DNA from: a virus | DNA: 43,189 bases | Strand: one strand, 5' to 3' | IMG/VR virus record: IMGVR_UViG_3300027898_000018 | Coordinates: 1-43,189 of that record | Shown here: positions 13,580-23,836 of the stretch, one piece after another | How the letters are laid out: every line of letters begins with the position of its first letter | How positions within the stretch are numbered: position 1 is the stretch's first letter | Translations under genes and position numbers: made by a program | Notes under the pieces: generated by a model | The model's database searches: none | What the model was told of the DNA's origin: nothing | Seen by the model: only the letters and a program-made list of their open reading frames with translations

Positions 13580-16500
13580 TTACTGCCCATTCCCTTTCAC
13601 CACATTCTGAACTGTACCCTTGTGAAAGTCACTCATCATTTGATTGCCCATTTTAGCCATGGAGCCTATTTGGAAAAGCAGGGAATCAAGCTGTTGCCGC
13701 TTCTGATCGTTGGGTAAGTTCGGATTCTCTTGCACATTCTCGTAAGTTTTACGCGCGGTAGTGATCGACTTAGCGATTGAATCGAGCCTTACCTGGAAAT
13801 CGGGGTGGGCGTCTCGAATACGCTCCGCTGCATCGAAGTCGCCCATCTTGGCAGCAGCTTTGGCGGAGTTGTAGGCCGCGTCAGCTTTATCGCGATTCTC
13901 GTAAAAGTCTTGGATGCGCTGATCTTGAAACGACGGATAGCGCGAAACGAAAGAGTGTAGAACCGGGGTGTCCTGCCAAGGATCGGCGCGATCCGGCGCG
14001 CCCGTAGCCTTCGAGATAGCGGTATCAGACAACTTAAGCGCCCAGCCGCCCACAGTGCCGCCCCAGGAGCGGATATAGTTCTCCACCACGGCCGGGCTCG
14101 CGAGAGTATCGGTGCTTGGGCCAATGTCTTTCACGAGCGGCACATAGCCAATAAGTTTACCGATGGCCTTAGCGGTTTCACTTGTATAGGCCGAGTATTG
14201 CATCTCGGGGAGCAATTTCTCTTTATAGAAGGGCACTAACGGTCGGCCCGTGAACGCCTGCTTATTGCTGTACTGATCGAGCACAGGTTGGAACACGTTC
14301 GGCATGACTTCGGGAACCACGCTTTTCATGAGGTTTTCGGCGAAGTGCGGGAGCTCTTGCGGACGGTACTTGAAATACGAATCAAGCGCCGTTTCAACGC
14401 CCGAACCAAATAGAATCCCTGGCGCCCACGGTTTCGGTATCCGCACGATGGTAGCGTCTTGCGCGCCCTTGTAGTCGGGGGAAAAGCGGCTGACGTTGAT
14501 ATTCCAGTACGTATTTTTCTGCCAATCCGGCACGGCGTCGATAGCCTCGTCGCCTTGGTTGAGGTACCAAACCGCGGCGCTCATACCTGAGATAACGCTC
14601 ATGCGGGCCATGGCGCCCACAGGATCGCGCTCAAAAACTTTTTGCATATTATCGAGGGAGTTTATGTGCGCACCAATGAACGCCACCCCTGTGCGTAGCA
14701 CGGATTGCTGTAGGCCCACGTTAGAGTAGTCGGGAGTTACCATGCGGGAGTTTTGCAACGCCTCTTGCGGGCCGGTGGCGCGTGCTTCATCAGGGCCGCT
14801 AATTACGTTTTTCACGTTATTGAGCAATCCCTTAAATCCGCCGCCGGTGGCGTACCCTTCAAGGCTCCGTTGATATTCAGAAAACTTAGTGGCTGTATCG
14901 GTAAGACGGATGAAACCTTCCGACCAATGGAGCGGATTGAGCGCGCTATTCCACGCTTTGCCGTATGTGGGGGCCTTTACATTATCTTCTTTTGCCAACT
15001 CAGAAGTTAAATACCCGCCGTTCTGATCGAGATACCGCCCGCCTCCACCACCTTCGTAAATAAACTTTTTGAAATCGTCCGGATTTCGCATCATATCCGC
15101 GAGAGCCATCGCGGGATGGACAAATGGAACGAGCCCCGTGGTGGAATTTACCCCCGCCATGATTTGACCGCGGATAAAGTGCGCGGCACCAAATGCCGGA
15201 TTACTTACCACGCCCAATCGCACAAGATTGGTAAACCCGCGGAGCACTTGGGAGGTAAGATCCATTGCCCCGGGATTACCATCGAGGCGCTTTAGGGAAT
15301 CTACGAGTAAAGGCGAGCCTTCGTATACCTGGCGCTCACCGTCACGATACACGGCGATTTGGTTCTTCTCGAGAGCGCCCTCTTGGGTTACAACTTTTAA
15401 AACGGGTTGAACGGCGGTTTCCGCCCACTTACCATCCACGTCCACGAGATTACCTTCGAGCATATTGCCCACAAAGGTGCTACGTGATTTATTTATGAGC
15501 ACGTCTTTGACCATGCGCTGCGTATCGGCTAAAGTTTGCGCCAACGGATCTATGATATCGCGCGTGGAACCTACGCGCTCCTTGATGCCGCGGGCGCCGG
15601 GGCCTTGCTCCTCGCCCCACATATCCGCTTCAAAAGCGCGTTTGCGTGGGGAATAGGCGTCATTTGCGCTCCAAGTATCCGCTTGCTCTTGAGTGTACCG
15701 CCCGTTATCCACGCCCCATTGAAGAAGTTGTTTTCGGAACCCATTGAGGCGGTCATTGAACTCTTTGTATTGTGGCTCGTATTTTTGAACAATCCGTTGA
15801 GCGCGGTCTAAATCTAGCCCAGATTCATGCTCGGTATCGGCAAGGGCGTCTGCGGCCATGGCATACCGACGGAACTGGTTTTTATCCAGCCCCGCATTGT
15901 CCATGTCTTTAAAAATTTTATCGGGGCTGTCGCCGGTGAAATTTCCGTCTTTATCTGGTAATCCCTCAGACGTAATTTTGTTGGCGGTATCTCCGAACGC
16001 GCGACCTTGGCGCATTTCATTCACCGAGCTAGTCTCGGGGTTTATATCCGCGCCACGAGATTTAGCGAGTGCTTCCGCTTTTTCCATTGGGAATAAGTAA
16101 TCCACGGCTTTTGTGTAAAACTCGTCGCGGAGCTCGCCCCAAGATTTCCCGGGCGCTTCCCCATTCTTCGCAATCTTGCTGTCGAAGTATTGATCGTCTT
16201 CGGCGTCTTTGGATGCGGTTTCTAGACTAAGATCGGGCGGGCGTTTCGGGGGTAAGCGCTCGGCGCCAACTTCGGCCGCGGTCTTGGGCTCGAGCTCGGT
16301 ATTCGTACCGATAACGGCCGGCTTCTCGGTGCTATCTGCGGGAAGCTCCTCTTGCACGGTTTCGTGCTTAAGATTGGTTGGCGTAGCCTGAGGCGGTTCC
16401 TGCGCATTTCCCGCCACGAGGTCTTGTTGCAGCCCCACATCGGTCTTAGCCTGCTCGGTGATTTCGGCGGGGGTTTCGCCCGTGGCGGCGTAAATATTCT

Positions 16501-17617
16501 GGAGCTTGGTTTCCGGGGCGTTTATTTTGGTTTCGACCGTGCCAACCCGATCCGCAGGGCCAGCCACATGCCCAAGGGTATGAAGGCCTCCCACCATAAG
16601 CGCGCCGTCGAGAAATTCGTGTGGTTGGGGGAGCCGGCCCTCGAGCGCAGCCCCTACGGTAGTCATGGCCACGAGCTCGGACGCGGCGCCCGCCATTTTA
16701 CCTGCTACCGGGGAAACGAGGCCGCCGGTTAGGTTGGCGGCAAGCCCCGTGGCGCCCCCCTTGATCGCTTCCCAAGAGGTCGCCATAAAACGAGCTGCAA
16801 ACTCACGCGCTGGATTATCCGAATCGGCGATGTTCCCGTTGGTGTAGTGGTCGATGTACATTTTGCGGATTGCGGCCGGCAGAGCAAAGGCCCCCGCTGC
16901 TGCCCCGGCGGTTCCTCCGGCGATGCCGCCCGCTATGGCTCCGGGGACGAAACTCACCGCGCCGCCGCCCGCGGCTCCCGCCATGGTCCCGCCAATGCCC
17001 CCCAACGTCATACCCGCGGCCATCGCCGGCAGGTCGCCCGCAAACTGGCCGATCATACTCCCGATACGCATTGCCATGTCGGCGTGCTCAGGAAGAATGT
17101 GATCCGGCAGTTTCCCGCGGAGTTTAAGCCCTTCCACAGAATTTTGAGCCCCGAGGCCGAGACCCCCCACAAGATCGTGGTAGAAGTCTTCCGGCTGTAG
17201 CTCGGTTTGTTGCTGCCCCGGGACTGGCTCCGGCTTCGCCGCGTAATGCGCCTGGAGGTTCGTATCAATCACCTGGCGCATAGGTGAGGCGGGCGGCGCC
17301 GGGGGAGGAGGGCCGTTAGCTTCAGGCGGAGCATTTAGCCAATCATCCCCGGAGGGCGCCGCGGCCGCGGGAGGCGGGGTCTGCTCTGGCGGTTGGGCCA
17401 ACCAATCATCACTAGATGCCGGGGCACGGCCAAGGCTATTGCCTTGATCCTGGGGCTGTTGAGGAGCCGGAGCAGGTTCCGGCGGAGCGGGGGGATTACT
17501 GGAAGGCATCGGCCCCTTGGGCGCTTTAATATCAGCCGCAATGGACGACGCCGCCGGATCAACCGGATGGCTCGGGGCCATCCCCGTAACGTCGCCTGAA
17601 AGCGGAGTACCCGGCAC
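13580..17617 (-). CDS. Giant internal virion (ejection) protein with LPD38-like domain
   Basis: This 1345-aa protein is probably carried in the head and injected with the DNA, like T7 gp16. The N-terminal 130 residues are Pro/Ala-rich and disordered, with repeated DDWL motifs. Residues about 180-250 are a Gly/Ala-rich hydrophobic stretch (GMTLGGIGGTMAGAAGGGAV, AGGIAGGTAGAAAGAFALPA) that could insert in a membrane. A middle part is charged and helical. The C-terminal half resembles the large polyvalent-protein-associated domain LPD38 (WQKNTYWNINVSR, IVRIPKPWAPGILFGSGVE). I see no transglycosylase or protease motif. It lies at the usual place after the other internal proteins. Confidence 0.8.
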   Translation of the reverse strand: MPGTPLSGDVTGMAPSHPVDPAASSIAADIKAPKGPMPSSNPPAPPEPAPAPQQPQDQGNSLGRAPASSDDWLAQPPEQTPPPAAAAPSGDDWLNAPPEANGPPPPAPPASPMRQVIDTNLQAHYAAKPEPVPGQQQTELQPEDFYHDLVGGLGLGAQNSVEGLKLRGKLPDHILPEHADMAMRIGSMIGQFAGDLPAMAAGMTLGGIGGTMAGAAGGGAVSFVPGAIAGGIAGGTAGAAAGAFALPAAIRKMYIDHYTNGNIADSDNPAREFAARFMATSWEAIKGGATGLAANLTGGLVSPVAGKMAGAASELVAMTTVGAALEGRLPQPHEFLDGALMVGGLHTLGHVAGPADRVGTVETKINAPETKLQNIYAATGETPAEITEQAKTDVGLQQDLVAGNAQEPPQATPTNLKHETVQEELPADSTEKPAVIGTNTELEPKTAAEVGAERLPPKRPPDLSLETASKDAEDDQYFDSKIAKNGEAPGKSWGELRDEFYTKAVDYLFPMEKAEALAKSRGADINPETSSVNEMRQGRAFGDTANKITSEGLPDKDGNFTGDSPDKIFKDMDNAGLDKNQFRRYAMAADALADTEHESGLDLDRAQRIVQKYEPQYKEFNDRLNGFRKQLLQWGVDNGRYTQEQADTWSANDAYSPRKRAFEADMWGEEQGPGARGIKERVGSTRDIIDPLAQTLADTQRMVKDVLINKSRSTFVGNMLEGNLVDVDGKWAETAVQPVLKVVTQEGALEKNQIAVYRDGERQVYEGSPLLVDSLKRLDGNPGAMDLTSQVLRGFTNLVRLGVVSNPAFGAAHFIRGQIMAGVNSTTGLVPFVHPAMALADMMRNPDDFKKFIYEGGGGGRYLDQNGGYLTSELAKEDNVKAPTYGKAWNSALNPLHWSEGFIRLTDTATKFSEYQRSLEGYATGGGFKGLLNNVKNVISGPDEARATGPQEALQNSRMVTPDYSNVGLQQSVLRTGVAFIGAHINSLDNMQKVFERDPVGAMARMSVISGMSAAVWYLNQGDEAIDAVPDWQKNTYWNINVSRFSPDYKGAQDATIVRIPKPWAPGILFGSGVETALDSYFKYRPQELPHFAENLMKSVVPEVMPNVFQPVLDQYSNKQAFTGRPLVPFYKEKLLPEMQYSAYTSETAKAIGKLIGYVPLVKDIGPSTDTLASPAVVENYIRSWGGTVGGWALKLSDTAISKATGAPDRADPWQDTPVLHSFVSRYPSFQDQRIQDFYENRDKADAAYNSAKAAAKMGDFDAAERIRDAHPDFQVRLDSIAKSITTARKTYENVQENPNLPNDQKRQQLDSLLFQIGSMAKMGNQMMSDFHKGTVQNVVKGNGQ

Positions 17618-19269
17618 TATTTACCCCCGCGCAATTGTGTGGCTCGCGCGCGTGCGGCATTACGCTGCTCGACACTTAAGCTCGAGGGATTTAATTTACG
17701 GAGATCATCCAGAGACATGGACGCGAAATCCGGCGCTTTTTGCGGCGTGGACGGCGTAGGAATTACGCCCGGTTGGGTTTGAATGTTGGTGGGCGCGACC
17801 GTGGTTCCGCGGGCCTGGTCTGCCTGCGCCGCCAGTATTTGTGTGGGCGAAGCGAGGTACTTTTGAAGTTTGTTCCCAAAGTAATCCTTGGAGGAAGGAT
17901 CGAGGAGAGGCCCGATAGGCTGCTGGCTCTGCAAGGCGTTTTGCTTGGCCATCTGCAAGTCGTTGGTGAACTGCATCAGCTTATAGTGGGCGTTAGGGTC
18001 CGAGGTGCCGAGGGTTTCCTTGGCCCGATTCAGGAGTTGCGCTTCGTTATAGCTATTGACCCTGTTTGCCGGAACCATCCCGATCGCCTGCGTGAGCTTA
18101 TCAAAATCGCCCTTGCCGATATATTGCGAGCCCGGCCCGAGATCCTCTGCGTTTTTCTTCACCATATACGCCAATTGCATGGGATCAGAAATGTGGCCGG
18201 GGGAATTATCGGGGGAGAGAACTCGTTGCATGAGCGAGTTGAAAGCGGCCGGGTTGGAAGGCGATTCGTCGGCGGTTTGCGTATCTGCTAAATGATTAAG
18301 CTTGAGCTGTTCATCGGCGGTGATAAGCCCCGCGCGGAAAGCCTGTACCGATTGTGCGGGATCATATTTCCCGGTGCGAATCTGCTCGTATGCCTGCGAT
18401 TTAAATTGTTCACCTTGCGCATCCACTGCAAGTTTTTTCGCCGAAAGAGCCTGTATACCCGCGGTCTGCGCGGCGCTTTGATTCTGGCGGATTTCCTGCT
18501 CGAGTGCTTTCTTATGGTCGGAATCGAGAAATTCGTCGAAAACGCCGCCGTTGAGTTTTTGAATGGCCGTGTTCATGGCGGGCGTATTGGGATCAATTTT
18601 CCCATCTGAGGAAACTACACCGGCTTTGATATTGTTGTAGTCCGATTGCATGTACCCACGAACGGCGCCCTTGGCGAGTTCTATGCCTGCCGATTTGTGG
18701 AGCTGATCGGCCTGCGTCTGGGTAAGCGCCCCGGATTCCACTTGCGCCTGAATGGCCTCCGTCTGTGCGGAATAAAGATCCGGGAAAGAATTGGGATCTT
18801 TCATGGCCAAATTAGAATTGGTATTGGTCAGTGTCACCAAGTTATCGGCCGCTTTTTTCCCTTGAACCGCCGCGTATCCGCGGGAGGCCGACATAAGGAG
18901 CGCGCCGCCGGTACGTGCCGAAGCGCGAGTGAACGCGTCTTTACCGCCGGGCGTATCATAGGAGTCGTATTGATCCTCTACCCATTTTTGGTAGTCGTCT
19001 TTTACTTTGCCTACATCCAGCGTGCCCTTGGCGGTTTCATCCTGGATGCGATCCATGAATTGGGCGCGTTGTTCCGCGACCGAGGCGTAGGCATCCGAAG
19101 TTTCAGCCTGAGTTTGACGCTGACGAAGAATTGACCCGGCGTCTTGAATATCGCGGCCAGCATCGGCGATCCCGCGCCCAAACATAGAAACTTGCTCGAG
19201 CATCGGGCTCGTTTGCCCGACCGGCCCCTGCGCTTCCTGTTCCGGTGTGTATTCTTGTACTCTAGGCAT
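17617..19269 (-). CDS. Internal virion protein, 550 aa
   Basis: This is a long Gln/Ala/Asp-rich helical protein with no signal peptide. It starts MPRVQEYTPEQEAQGPVGQT and shows a TPGGKDAFTRAS block, repeated AQ- and Q-rich helices, and a Pro/Thr-rich linker before the C-terminal SLDDLRKLNPSSLSVEQRN. The organisation resembles the T7 gp15-like ejection protein seen in podoviruses. It stands between the gp14-like protein and the giant LPD38 protein, and its stop overlaps the latter's start by one base. Assignment rests on position, length and composition rather than on a motif. Confidence 0.75.
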   Translation of the reverse strand: MPRVQEYTPEQEAQGPVGQTSPMLEQVSMFGRGIADAGRDIQDAGSILRQRQTQAETSDAYASVAEQRAQFMDRIQDETAKGTLDVGKVKDDYQKWVEDQYDSYDTPGGKDAFTRASARTGGALLMSASRGYAAVQGKKAADNLVTLTNTNSNLAMKDPNSFPDLYSAQTEAIQAQVESGALTQTQADQLHKSAGIELAKGAVRGYMQSDYNNIKAGVVSSDGKIDPNTPAMNTAIQKLNGGVFDEFLDSDHKKALEQEIRQNQSAAQTAGIQALSAKKLAVDAQGEQFKSQAYEQIRTGKYDPAQSVQAFRAGLITADEQLKLNHLADTQTADESPSNPAAFNSLMQRVLSPDNSPGHISDPMQLAYMVKKNAEDLGPGSQYIGKGDFDKLTQAIGMVPANRVNSYNEAQLLNRAKETLGTSDPNAHYKLMQFTNDLQMAKQNALQSQQPIGPLLDPSSKDYFGNKLQKYLASPTQILAAQADQARGTTVAPTNIQTQPGVIPTPSTPQKAPDFASMSLDDLRKLNPSSLSVEQRNAARARATQLRGGK

Positions 19270-19278
19270 TTAAATTCC

Positions 19279-19860
19279 TCATGCAAACGCCGCCATACTG
19301 GCCGCGTCTCCCGCCCCGGCCCCCGCCTCGCCCATGGACGCGCCTTCGCCGCCGCCCGCGGCAGAGGCATCCGCGCTACTCATATCTAGGCCTGAGCCCT
19401 CGCCGCCTTGTACTTTAGGCGCTGCCGCAGATTGTCCAAAACCGCTCTTGACCATGCCCTGAGAGGCCGCCCCTAGCGCTTGCCAATAGCTACCCAGCTT
19501 CGCGCTTTGAGCACCATAGCGATCCATAGATGCTTGGTTTTCGTAATTGATGGCCCGAATATCGGCGCCATGGAGAATATTCATCCGGTCAAGTTCGGCG
19601 TTTTGGTGGGACGCTTGAATCACATCGAGCGCCGAACCTGAATTTCCCGCAACGCCGCTCGCGCCGTAAGCGGCCACTGACGTGCCGATTTTCTGGCCCG
19701 AAATGAGCTGCTCGCGCATGGCATCGTATTGGCCCTTGGATTCCGCCTCTTTGGCCTGCGCATCGAGATTTTGCGCCTGCGTATTGAGCGTGTCCGAGGT
19801 CATTTGACCTTGTTGGATCGCTCCGTATACGGAAAGCCCGGTTCCGACAATCGCCGCCAT
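19279..19860 (-). CDS. gp14-like internal virion protein, 193 aa
   Basis: The start is ATG 19860, in a TAATG overlap with the gp13-like gene and behind GGGAGGG. An N-terminal hydrophobic segment (AAIVGTGLSVYGAIQQG) leads to a coiled helix (TLNTQAQNLDAQAKEAES) with QLISGQKIGTSVAAYGASGV and a SGSALDVIQASHQNAELDRMNI block. That layout is typical of the small core protein of T7-like phages. The tail is Gly/Ala/Ser-rich and disordered. It probably forms part of the ejected channel with the two proteins encoded downstream. Confidence 0.8.
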   Translation of the reverse strand: MAAIVGTGLSVYGAIQQGQMTSDTLNTQAQNLDAQAKEAESKGQYDAMREQLISGQKIGTSVAAYGASGVAGNSGSALDVIQASHQNAELDRMNILHGADIRAINYENQASMDRYGAQSAKLGSYWQALGAASQGMVKSGFGQSAAAPKVQGGEGSGLDMSSADASAAGGGEGASMGEAGAGAGDAASMAAFA

Positions 19861-20306
19861 TAACCCTCCCTGACCATAGCGTAGAGCACGCAATCTTCGC
19901 CGTTGGGGAGGTATTTGCGGGCCAAATGGCACTCCACTTTGAAGCCCAGCATCTTTGCCCGGCGGTGACCGATTTCAAAACTAAGCGGCACGGCGATCTC
20001 GAGGCGGCGGTAATTCTTCAACTGCTCTTGCAAAAATTTACGGATGCCGCGGAATACGGGAACAAAGCAGCGGCGTGAATCTTCGTTGAACACGGTCCAC
20101 ACGCAACCGCGCCCCTCCCATAACGTGACCACGCCGCCGCAAACCATGGGGACGCCATTCACCAAACCCGTTACCCCGCCACACTTCTCGAGCATCTGCG
20201 CTAGGCCGCCAACATAAGAATCCCGGATATCGCTATTCATCGATTGCTCGATGAGCGGCATAACATGCTCACTACGATACGGAATTAGTTGAAAGGGCGC
20301 GCTCAT
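19860..20306 (-). CDS. T7 gp13-like protein with GNAT-like fold
   Basis: This 148-aa protein resembles the phage family typified by T7 gp13 (DUF2833), related to acetyltransferases but probably structural or assembly-linked. Visible features are the N-terminal FQLIPYRSEHV, a central GLVNGVPMVCGGVVTLWEGRGCVWTVF resembling GNAT strands 2-4, and a later RAKMLGFKVECHLARKY motif typical of GNAT C-termini. The position between tail nozzle and gp14-like gene is the classical one. Start ATGA overlaps the stop of the nozzle gene. Confidence 0.78.
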   Translation of the reverse strand: MSAPFQLIPYRSEHVMPLIEQSMNSDIRDSYVGGLAQMLEKCGGVTGLVNGVPMVCGGVVTLWEGRGCVWTVFNEDSRRCFVPVFRGIRKFLQEQLKNYRRLEIAVPLSFEIGHRRAKMLGFKVECHLARKYLPNGEDCVLYAMVREG

Positions 20307-22855
20307 AAATCAAACTCTTCAAGGAAGGAAGTAATCGACTGGATAGTACCCGGAAGCATGGAAGATTGCTGAAAACAAAGCTGGCTTTCAAAATCGTAGG
20401 CACTCTCGATGCCTTCCCGAATCATGCCGGAAAAGAGAGGAACCGCAGTGTCGGCCTGGTTCTGATCGGCCTGCGCGAAATCAACCGGAATAAGATTACT
20501 GAAAGAGGTGCCAAGGGCCAAATCCCCGATACGATGCATTTGTACGGCGGCGCGCGTGAGCCGACGCGTTTTACCAATGGAGGTGCCATCGGCCGCGCCC
20601 GCTTCCGCCCTAAGAAGCTGGCCTTGGGAATTAAAGCGATATCCGACCTGCACTTTTGAGGCAGAGTAATTCAACGTAATGCTTCCGCCCGATACTACGC
20701 AATCCGGATGTTGGCCTCCATCTGTGAGAACTCCCACCGTTTCGCCTTCCAACCAGCTAAGCCCGGAAATAGTCGTGGTCGGGGCGCCATTATATGTCGC
20801 GCCACAATCTCCCTGAGAGGAGTCGGCCTGTGCAATGGAATCGTCCGAAATCTTGGTCATGTACTCAACGGTGTAAATGGTAGAACCGTTGATATAGCGT
20901 TTTACCACCATCCACATTTGATCGAACGATACGGCGGGATCGGGGATAAAACCGAAATCATGGACCGCGGCCGGGGTTCCTAGAGAATCGGAATTTCCGC
21001 CTAATTGATGGCGGGTCCAACCGACCGATAAAGAAACGTCATCCCGGTTGTAAATGAGAGACGCGAGAATACCGTCACTGCGCAGGCACCAAATGAGGGG
21101 CTGTGTCTCTTTCTGCACTCCGATCTTGGTGAAGCCGGGGAGGGAAATATGCTCCGAAATCTCGGTAAGATCGGAGGAGCGGAAAGTACCGGCATAGAAG
21201 AAATATGTCATCTCGCGCAGCTTCCTGGCCGCGCGCTGTACGTACATCACTGCGTTCCCAATCTTGGCCGGCGCAATGGCGGCCGAACCAAAGAACGAAG
21301 TTTGCTGGGCGTTAAAATTGGTGGGGGTGAGTGCCTCGGCCGCAGTAGAAGGTGTCATCGCCCATTCGGCGGAATAATTGCCCGCGAGTAGTCCTTGGGC
21401 AGTAGAAGCCATCCAGCGAATGGGGTTCAAATCGTCCGAGGAAAGCACAAACGACATGGCGTCGCTATCACGCACATTGAGTGTGGTGCGATCCGAGGCA
21501 GCGAAATTCTCAAAGGAATTAGAGCCGCTGGCGTCCACTTCCTGGGGAGAATTATAGTTGCCGGCATACCAAAGCCGGTTTTGATGAAACGCGGTGCAAC
21601 CGGGGTACCCAAAGCCATTAAACGTGCCGGAAGTGTAATTCCCGCCCCAAGTGCCGAGGAACCATTCCGTGGCGGTGGCCGCGGTGGGGTATGTAACGGG
21701 GGAAGAAATATCCGTACCGCCGGCCGCCACTTGAATAGTGGCGGCGTCATAAACGATGTTTATATAACCCCAATACCGTACACCACTAAGCACCAGTGCG
21801 AACGGTCGCCCAAGGTCTTGTGGAGTACTGCCGGCGGCCTCTTGCGCGGCAGACAGTGCGAAAAGCGCGGGATATACGGTGCCGCCAGAAGAATACGCAT
21901 TAGTGTAAACAGACCCCAATAGCGTGAACGTGGTGGGAGAAGTAACAACTATCGTCCAATACCCCGGGCCGATGCTATTCGTCCGGCCGAAAAAGGAACT
22001 CCAGTTATTGGCTTCTGTGGTGCCGCCAACGCCCGTTAGGAAAACGTTCTGCCCGCTGGTGAGCCCATGCGCAGCAGCGGTCGTGATGCCAATCAAACCG
22101 CCAACGTTACTGGTGCCGGAAACAGACGCCGCCGCTACCGTCATGGCCTGTTCTTGCGCCAAAGAGGGCGTCGCCGTGAGCGATTGCATCTGCGTGCCAA
22201 CGCTATCCCCAATAGATGCGAAAGAATTGGCGGGGAGATAAGGGCCGTCGATCAGATAAATGCGCTGAAGCTTCCATGCGATTTGCGATTGGCGCTGCAA
22301 CTTATACGGCGGGTAATTGGGATGAACAAGGTACAGCGTGTCCCCGTTTTGTGCCCATCGAATGAGGGATACGTCTGCCGCCGCGTATGGCGACGGAAGT
22401 TCTAAAATCGCGCCGGCACTAACCGCGGTGGTAGTGGAAAAAGAAGCCTCATAAGGCTGCGGGTTTGTATTCGCGCGCGTGGCGTAAAAATTGAACCCGA
22501 AAATGCTAGTAATCCCGGAATTACTTATCGAACCCGAAATTCGATAAGACGCGGCCGGATTCACCACTACGCCATTGTTGGCGTAAAAACGAATGTAATT
22601 GGCCCCGAACTCCAGCATGTAGTTCTGCGTGGCAGAGAAAGAAAATGGGATGAGCACCGGAGGATTCGAGGAATCCTTTACGTTCGTAACGTATTTGGTC
22701 CCCGGGCGACGCGTAATCGGCCCTTGGAGAGTGGGGATATAGTTTAGCCCAACCGCGAGCCCTTTTTTGTACCGGGGGTTATCAAATACGCCATAGCACA
22801 GCGGGGAGACTTCCCCCGTGTTAAATCCGGTTTGTGCTAGTGCGGCTTTGGGCAC
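20303..22855 (-). CDS. Tail tubular protein B / tail nozzle
   Basis: This 850-aa protein likely forms the distal tail tube of the short tail. The N-terminus has the family signature: ALAQTGFNTGEVSPL, then KGLAVGLNYIPTLQGPITRRPGT and ATQNYMLEFGANYIRFYANNGVVV. A conserved CTAFHQNRLWYAGNYNSPQEV block lies in the middle. It is followed by DAMSFVLSSDDLNPIRWMAS and AEWAMTPSTAAEALTPTN, all typical of podoviral tail proteins. It is slightly longer than T7 gp12 and has a Gly/Ser/Thr-rich insertion. It follows the tail adaptor gene by three bases. Confidence 0.92.
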   Translation of the reverse strand: MPKAALAQTGFNTGEVSPLCYGVFDNPRYKKGLAVGLNYIPTLQGPITRRPGTKYVTNVKDSSNPPVLIPFSFSATQNYMLEFGANYIRFYANNGVVVNPAASYRISGSISNSGITSIFGFNFYATRANTNPQPYEASFSTTTAVSAGAILELPSPYAAADVSLIRWAQNGDTLYLVHPNYPPYKLQRQSQIAWKLQRIYLIDGPYLPANSFASIGDSVGTQMQSLTATPSLAQEQAMTVAAASVSGTSNVGGLIGITTAAAHGLTSGQNVFLTGVGGTTEANNWSSFFGRTNSIGPGYWTIVVTSPTTFTLLGSVYTNAYSSGGTVYPALFALSAAQEAAGSTPQDLGRPFALVLSGVRYWGYINIVYDAATIQVAAGGTDISSPVTYPTAATATEWFLGTWGGNYTSGTFNGFGYPGCTAFHQNRLWYAGNYNSPQEVDASGSNSFENFAASDRTTLNVRDSDAMSFVLSSDDLNPIRWMASTAQGLLAGNYSAEWAMTPSTAAEALTPTNFNAQQTSFFGSAAIAPAKIGNAVMYVQRAARKLREMTYFFYAGTFRSSDLTEISEHISLPGFTKIGVQKETQPLIWCLRSDGILASLIYNRDDVSLSVGWTRHQLGGNSDSLGTPAAVHDFGFIPDPAVSFDQMWMVVKRYINGSTIYTVEYMTKISDDSIAQADSSQGDCGATYNGAPTTTISGLSWLEGETVGVLTDGGQHPDCVVSGGSITLNYSASKVQVGYRFNSQGQLLRAEAGAADGTSIGKTRRLTRAAVQMHRIGDLALGTSFSNLIPVDFAQADQNQADTAVPLFSGMIREGIESAYDFESQLCFQQSSMLPGTIQSITSFLEEFDL

Positions 22856-22858
22856 GGC

Positions 22859-23509
22859 CTACCACCTCACCAGTATCCAGGCGTCGATCGGCGGCTGTAC
22901 GGGCATTTCCTCGAAGGCGTTACGCTTCTTAGCGAGATTGATCGCGTCGTCGTGCATCTTCTCCGCCGTAGCCATCTTGGTATTGCTCTGCGTGAGCTCC
23001 TCGCAAGTATCCATGGCGAGGCAGGCCGCGAAAGCTTCGGCAAAAGAAGGATCGAAATTGGCCTCGGTGATCGCGCTGCTCACGTACCGCAAGTAGAGCG
23101 GCCCCTGCTGATCGCTAGCGATAGCTTGTCCGCCGGCCGGCATATTCTCAATTTGCCAATCGGTATAGGTCACGCCAGTATTGGGGCCGCCGGGGATCAA
23201 ACCCGCGGGAATGGCCCCGAGGGTGTACGAGGTATACTGATCGGGCGGCGCAATCATGATGAAATCCCCGGGGAGGGAGAAATAATTCGCCTTGCCGAAA
23301 ATGGGCGGCGTGCCCGCGGCCGCGATGATGGCGCGCTTGATCGAGAACGACCAAAAATTCTCGCGCAGCATGGCCTCGAGGACGGGGTAATACGCGCGGT
23401 TCATCGCGCGCGCGCCGCGGTCATTGTCGCTTATGGAACCGACCGGCTTATAGCCTAGAAGCTGAAGGGCGCGATTGATGATCGTGGTCTGAGTTGTGGT
23501 AGACGCCAT
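22859..23509 (-). CDS. Tail tubular protein A / head-tail adaptor
   Basis: This 216-aa protein matches the T7 gp11-like adaptor family. It has the N-terminal IINRALQLLGYKPVGSISDNDRGARAM, the conserved YYPVLEAMLRENFWSFSIKRA block and a later FSLPGDFIMIAPP. It then shows YLRYVSSAITEANFDPSFAEAFAACLAMDTCEELTQSN, the canonical helical end. It connects the portal to the tail nozzle encoded next. All parts of the family are present and the length is normal. Confidence 0.92.
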   Translation of the reverse strand: MASTTTQTTIINRALQLLGYKPVGSISDNDRGARAMNRAYYPVLEAMLRENFWSFSIKRAIIAAAGTPPIFGKANYFSLPGDFIMIAPPDQYTSYTLGAIPAGLIPGGPNTGVTYTDWQIENMPAGGQAIASDQQGPLYLRYVSSAITEANFDPSFAEAFAACLAMDTCEELTQSNTKMATAEKMHDDAINLAKKRNAFEEMPVQPPIDAWILVRW

Positions 23510-23533
23510 GTCCGATCAATGCTCCCTTCCTCC

Positions 23534-23827
23534 TTACGTGTACGCCACCGATACCAGAGAAGCGTAGAGCCCGGCCGCCGTTCCGCCGGCCATTGCCATG
23601 CGATACTGGCCTGCGGGAAGATCGTACACCGTGGAGCTGTCTTGGCTTACGCTAGAGGCCGTAATATTAATCCAGTTCCCGTTCTGCATCTGCAATTGAA
23701 GGTTGCAGGCCGCGGGATACGTGGTTGCGCAAATCACCAAGGTCGTACGTCCACCCACCCATGAAATGGGCGGTTGGTTCGCCACTACGTTGACGTTCAC
23801 ACAAAGTGCTACTCCACCACGAGCCAT
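23534..23827 (-). CDS. Unknown 97-aa virion-region protein
   Basis: The start ATG follows AAGGAG. The protein is beta-rich with three Cys (MARGGVALCVNVNVVANQPP, VICATTYPAACNLQLQM) and an end YRMAMAGGTAAGLYASLVSVAYT. It lies between decoration-like genes and the tail adaptor, in the head-completion part of the late operon. It may be a minor structural protein, but no family is recognised. Confidence 0.7.
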   Translation of the reverse strand: MARGGVALCVNVNVVANQPPISWVGGRTTLVICATTYPAACNLQLQMQNGNWINITASSVSQDSSTVYDLPAGQYRMAMAGGTAAGLYASLVSVAYT

Positions 23828-23836
23828 GATTACTCC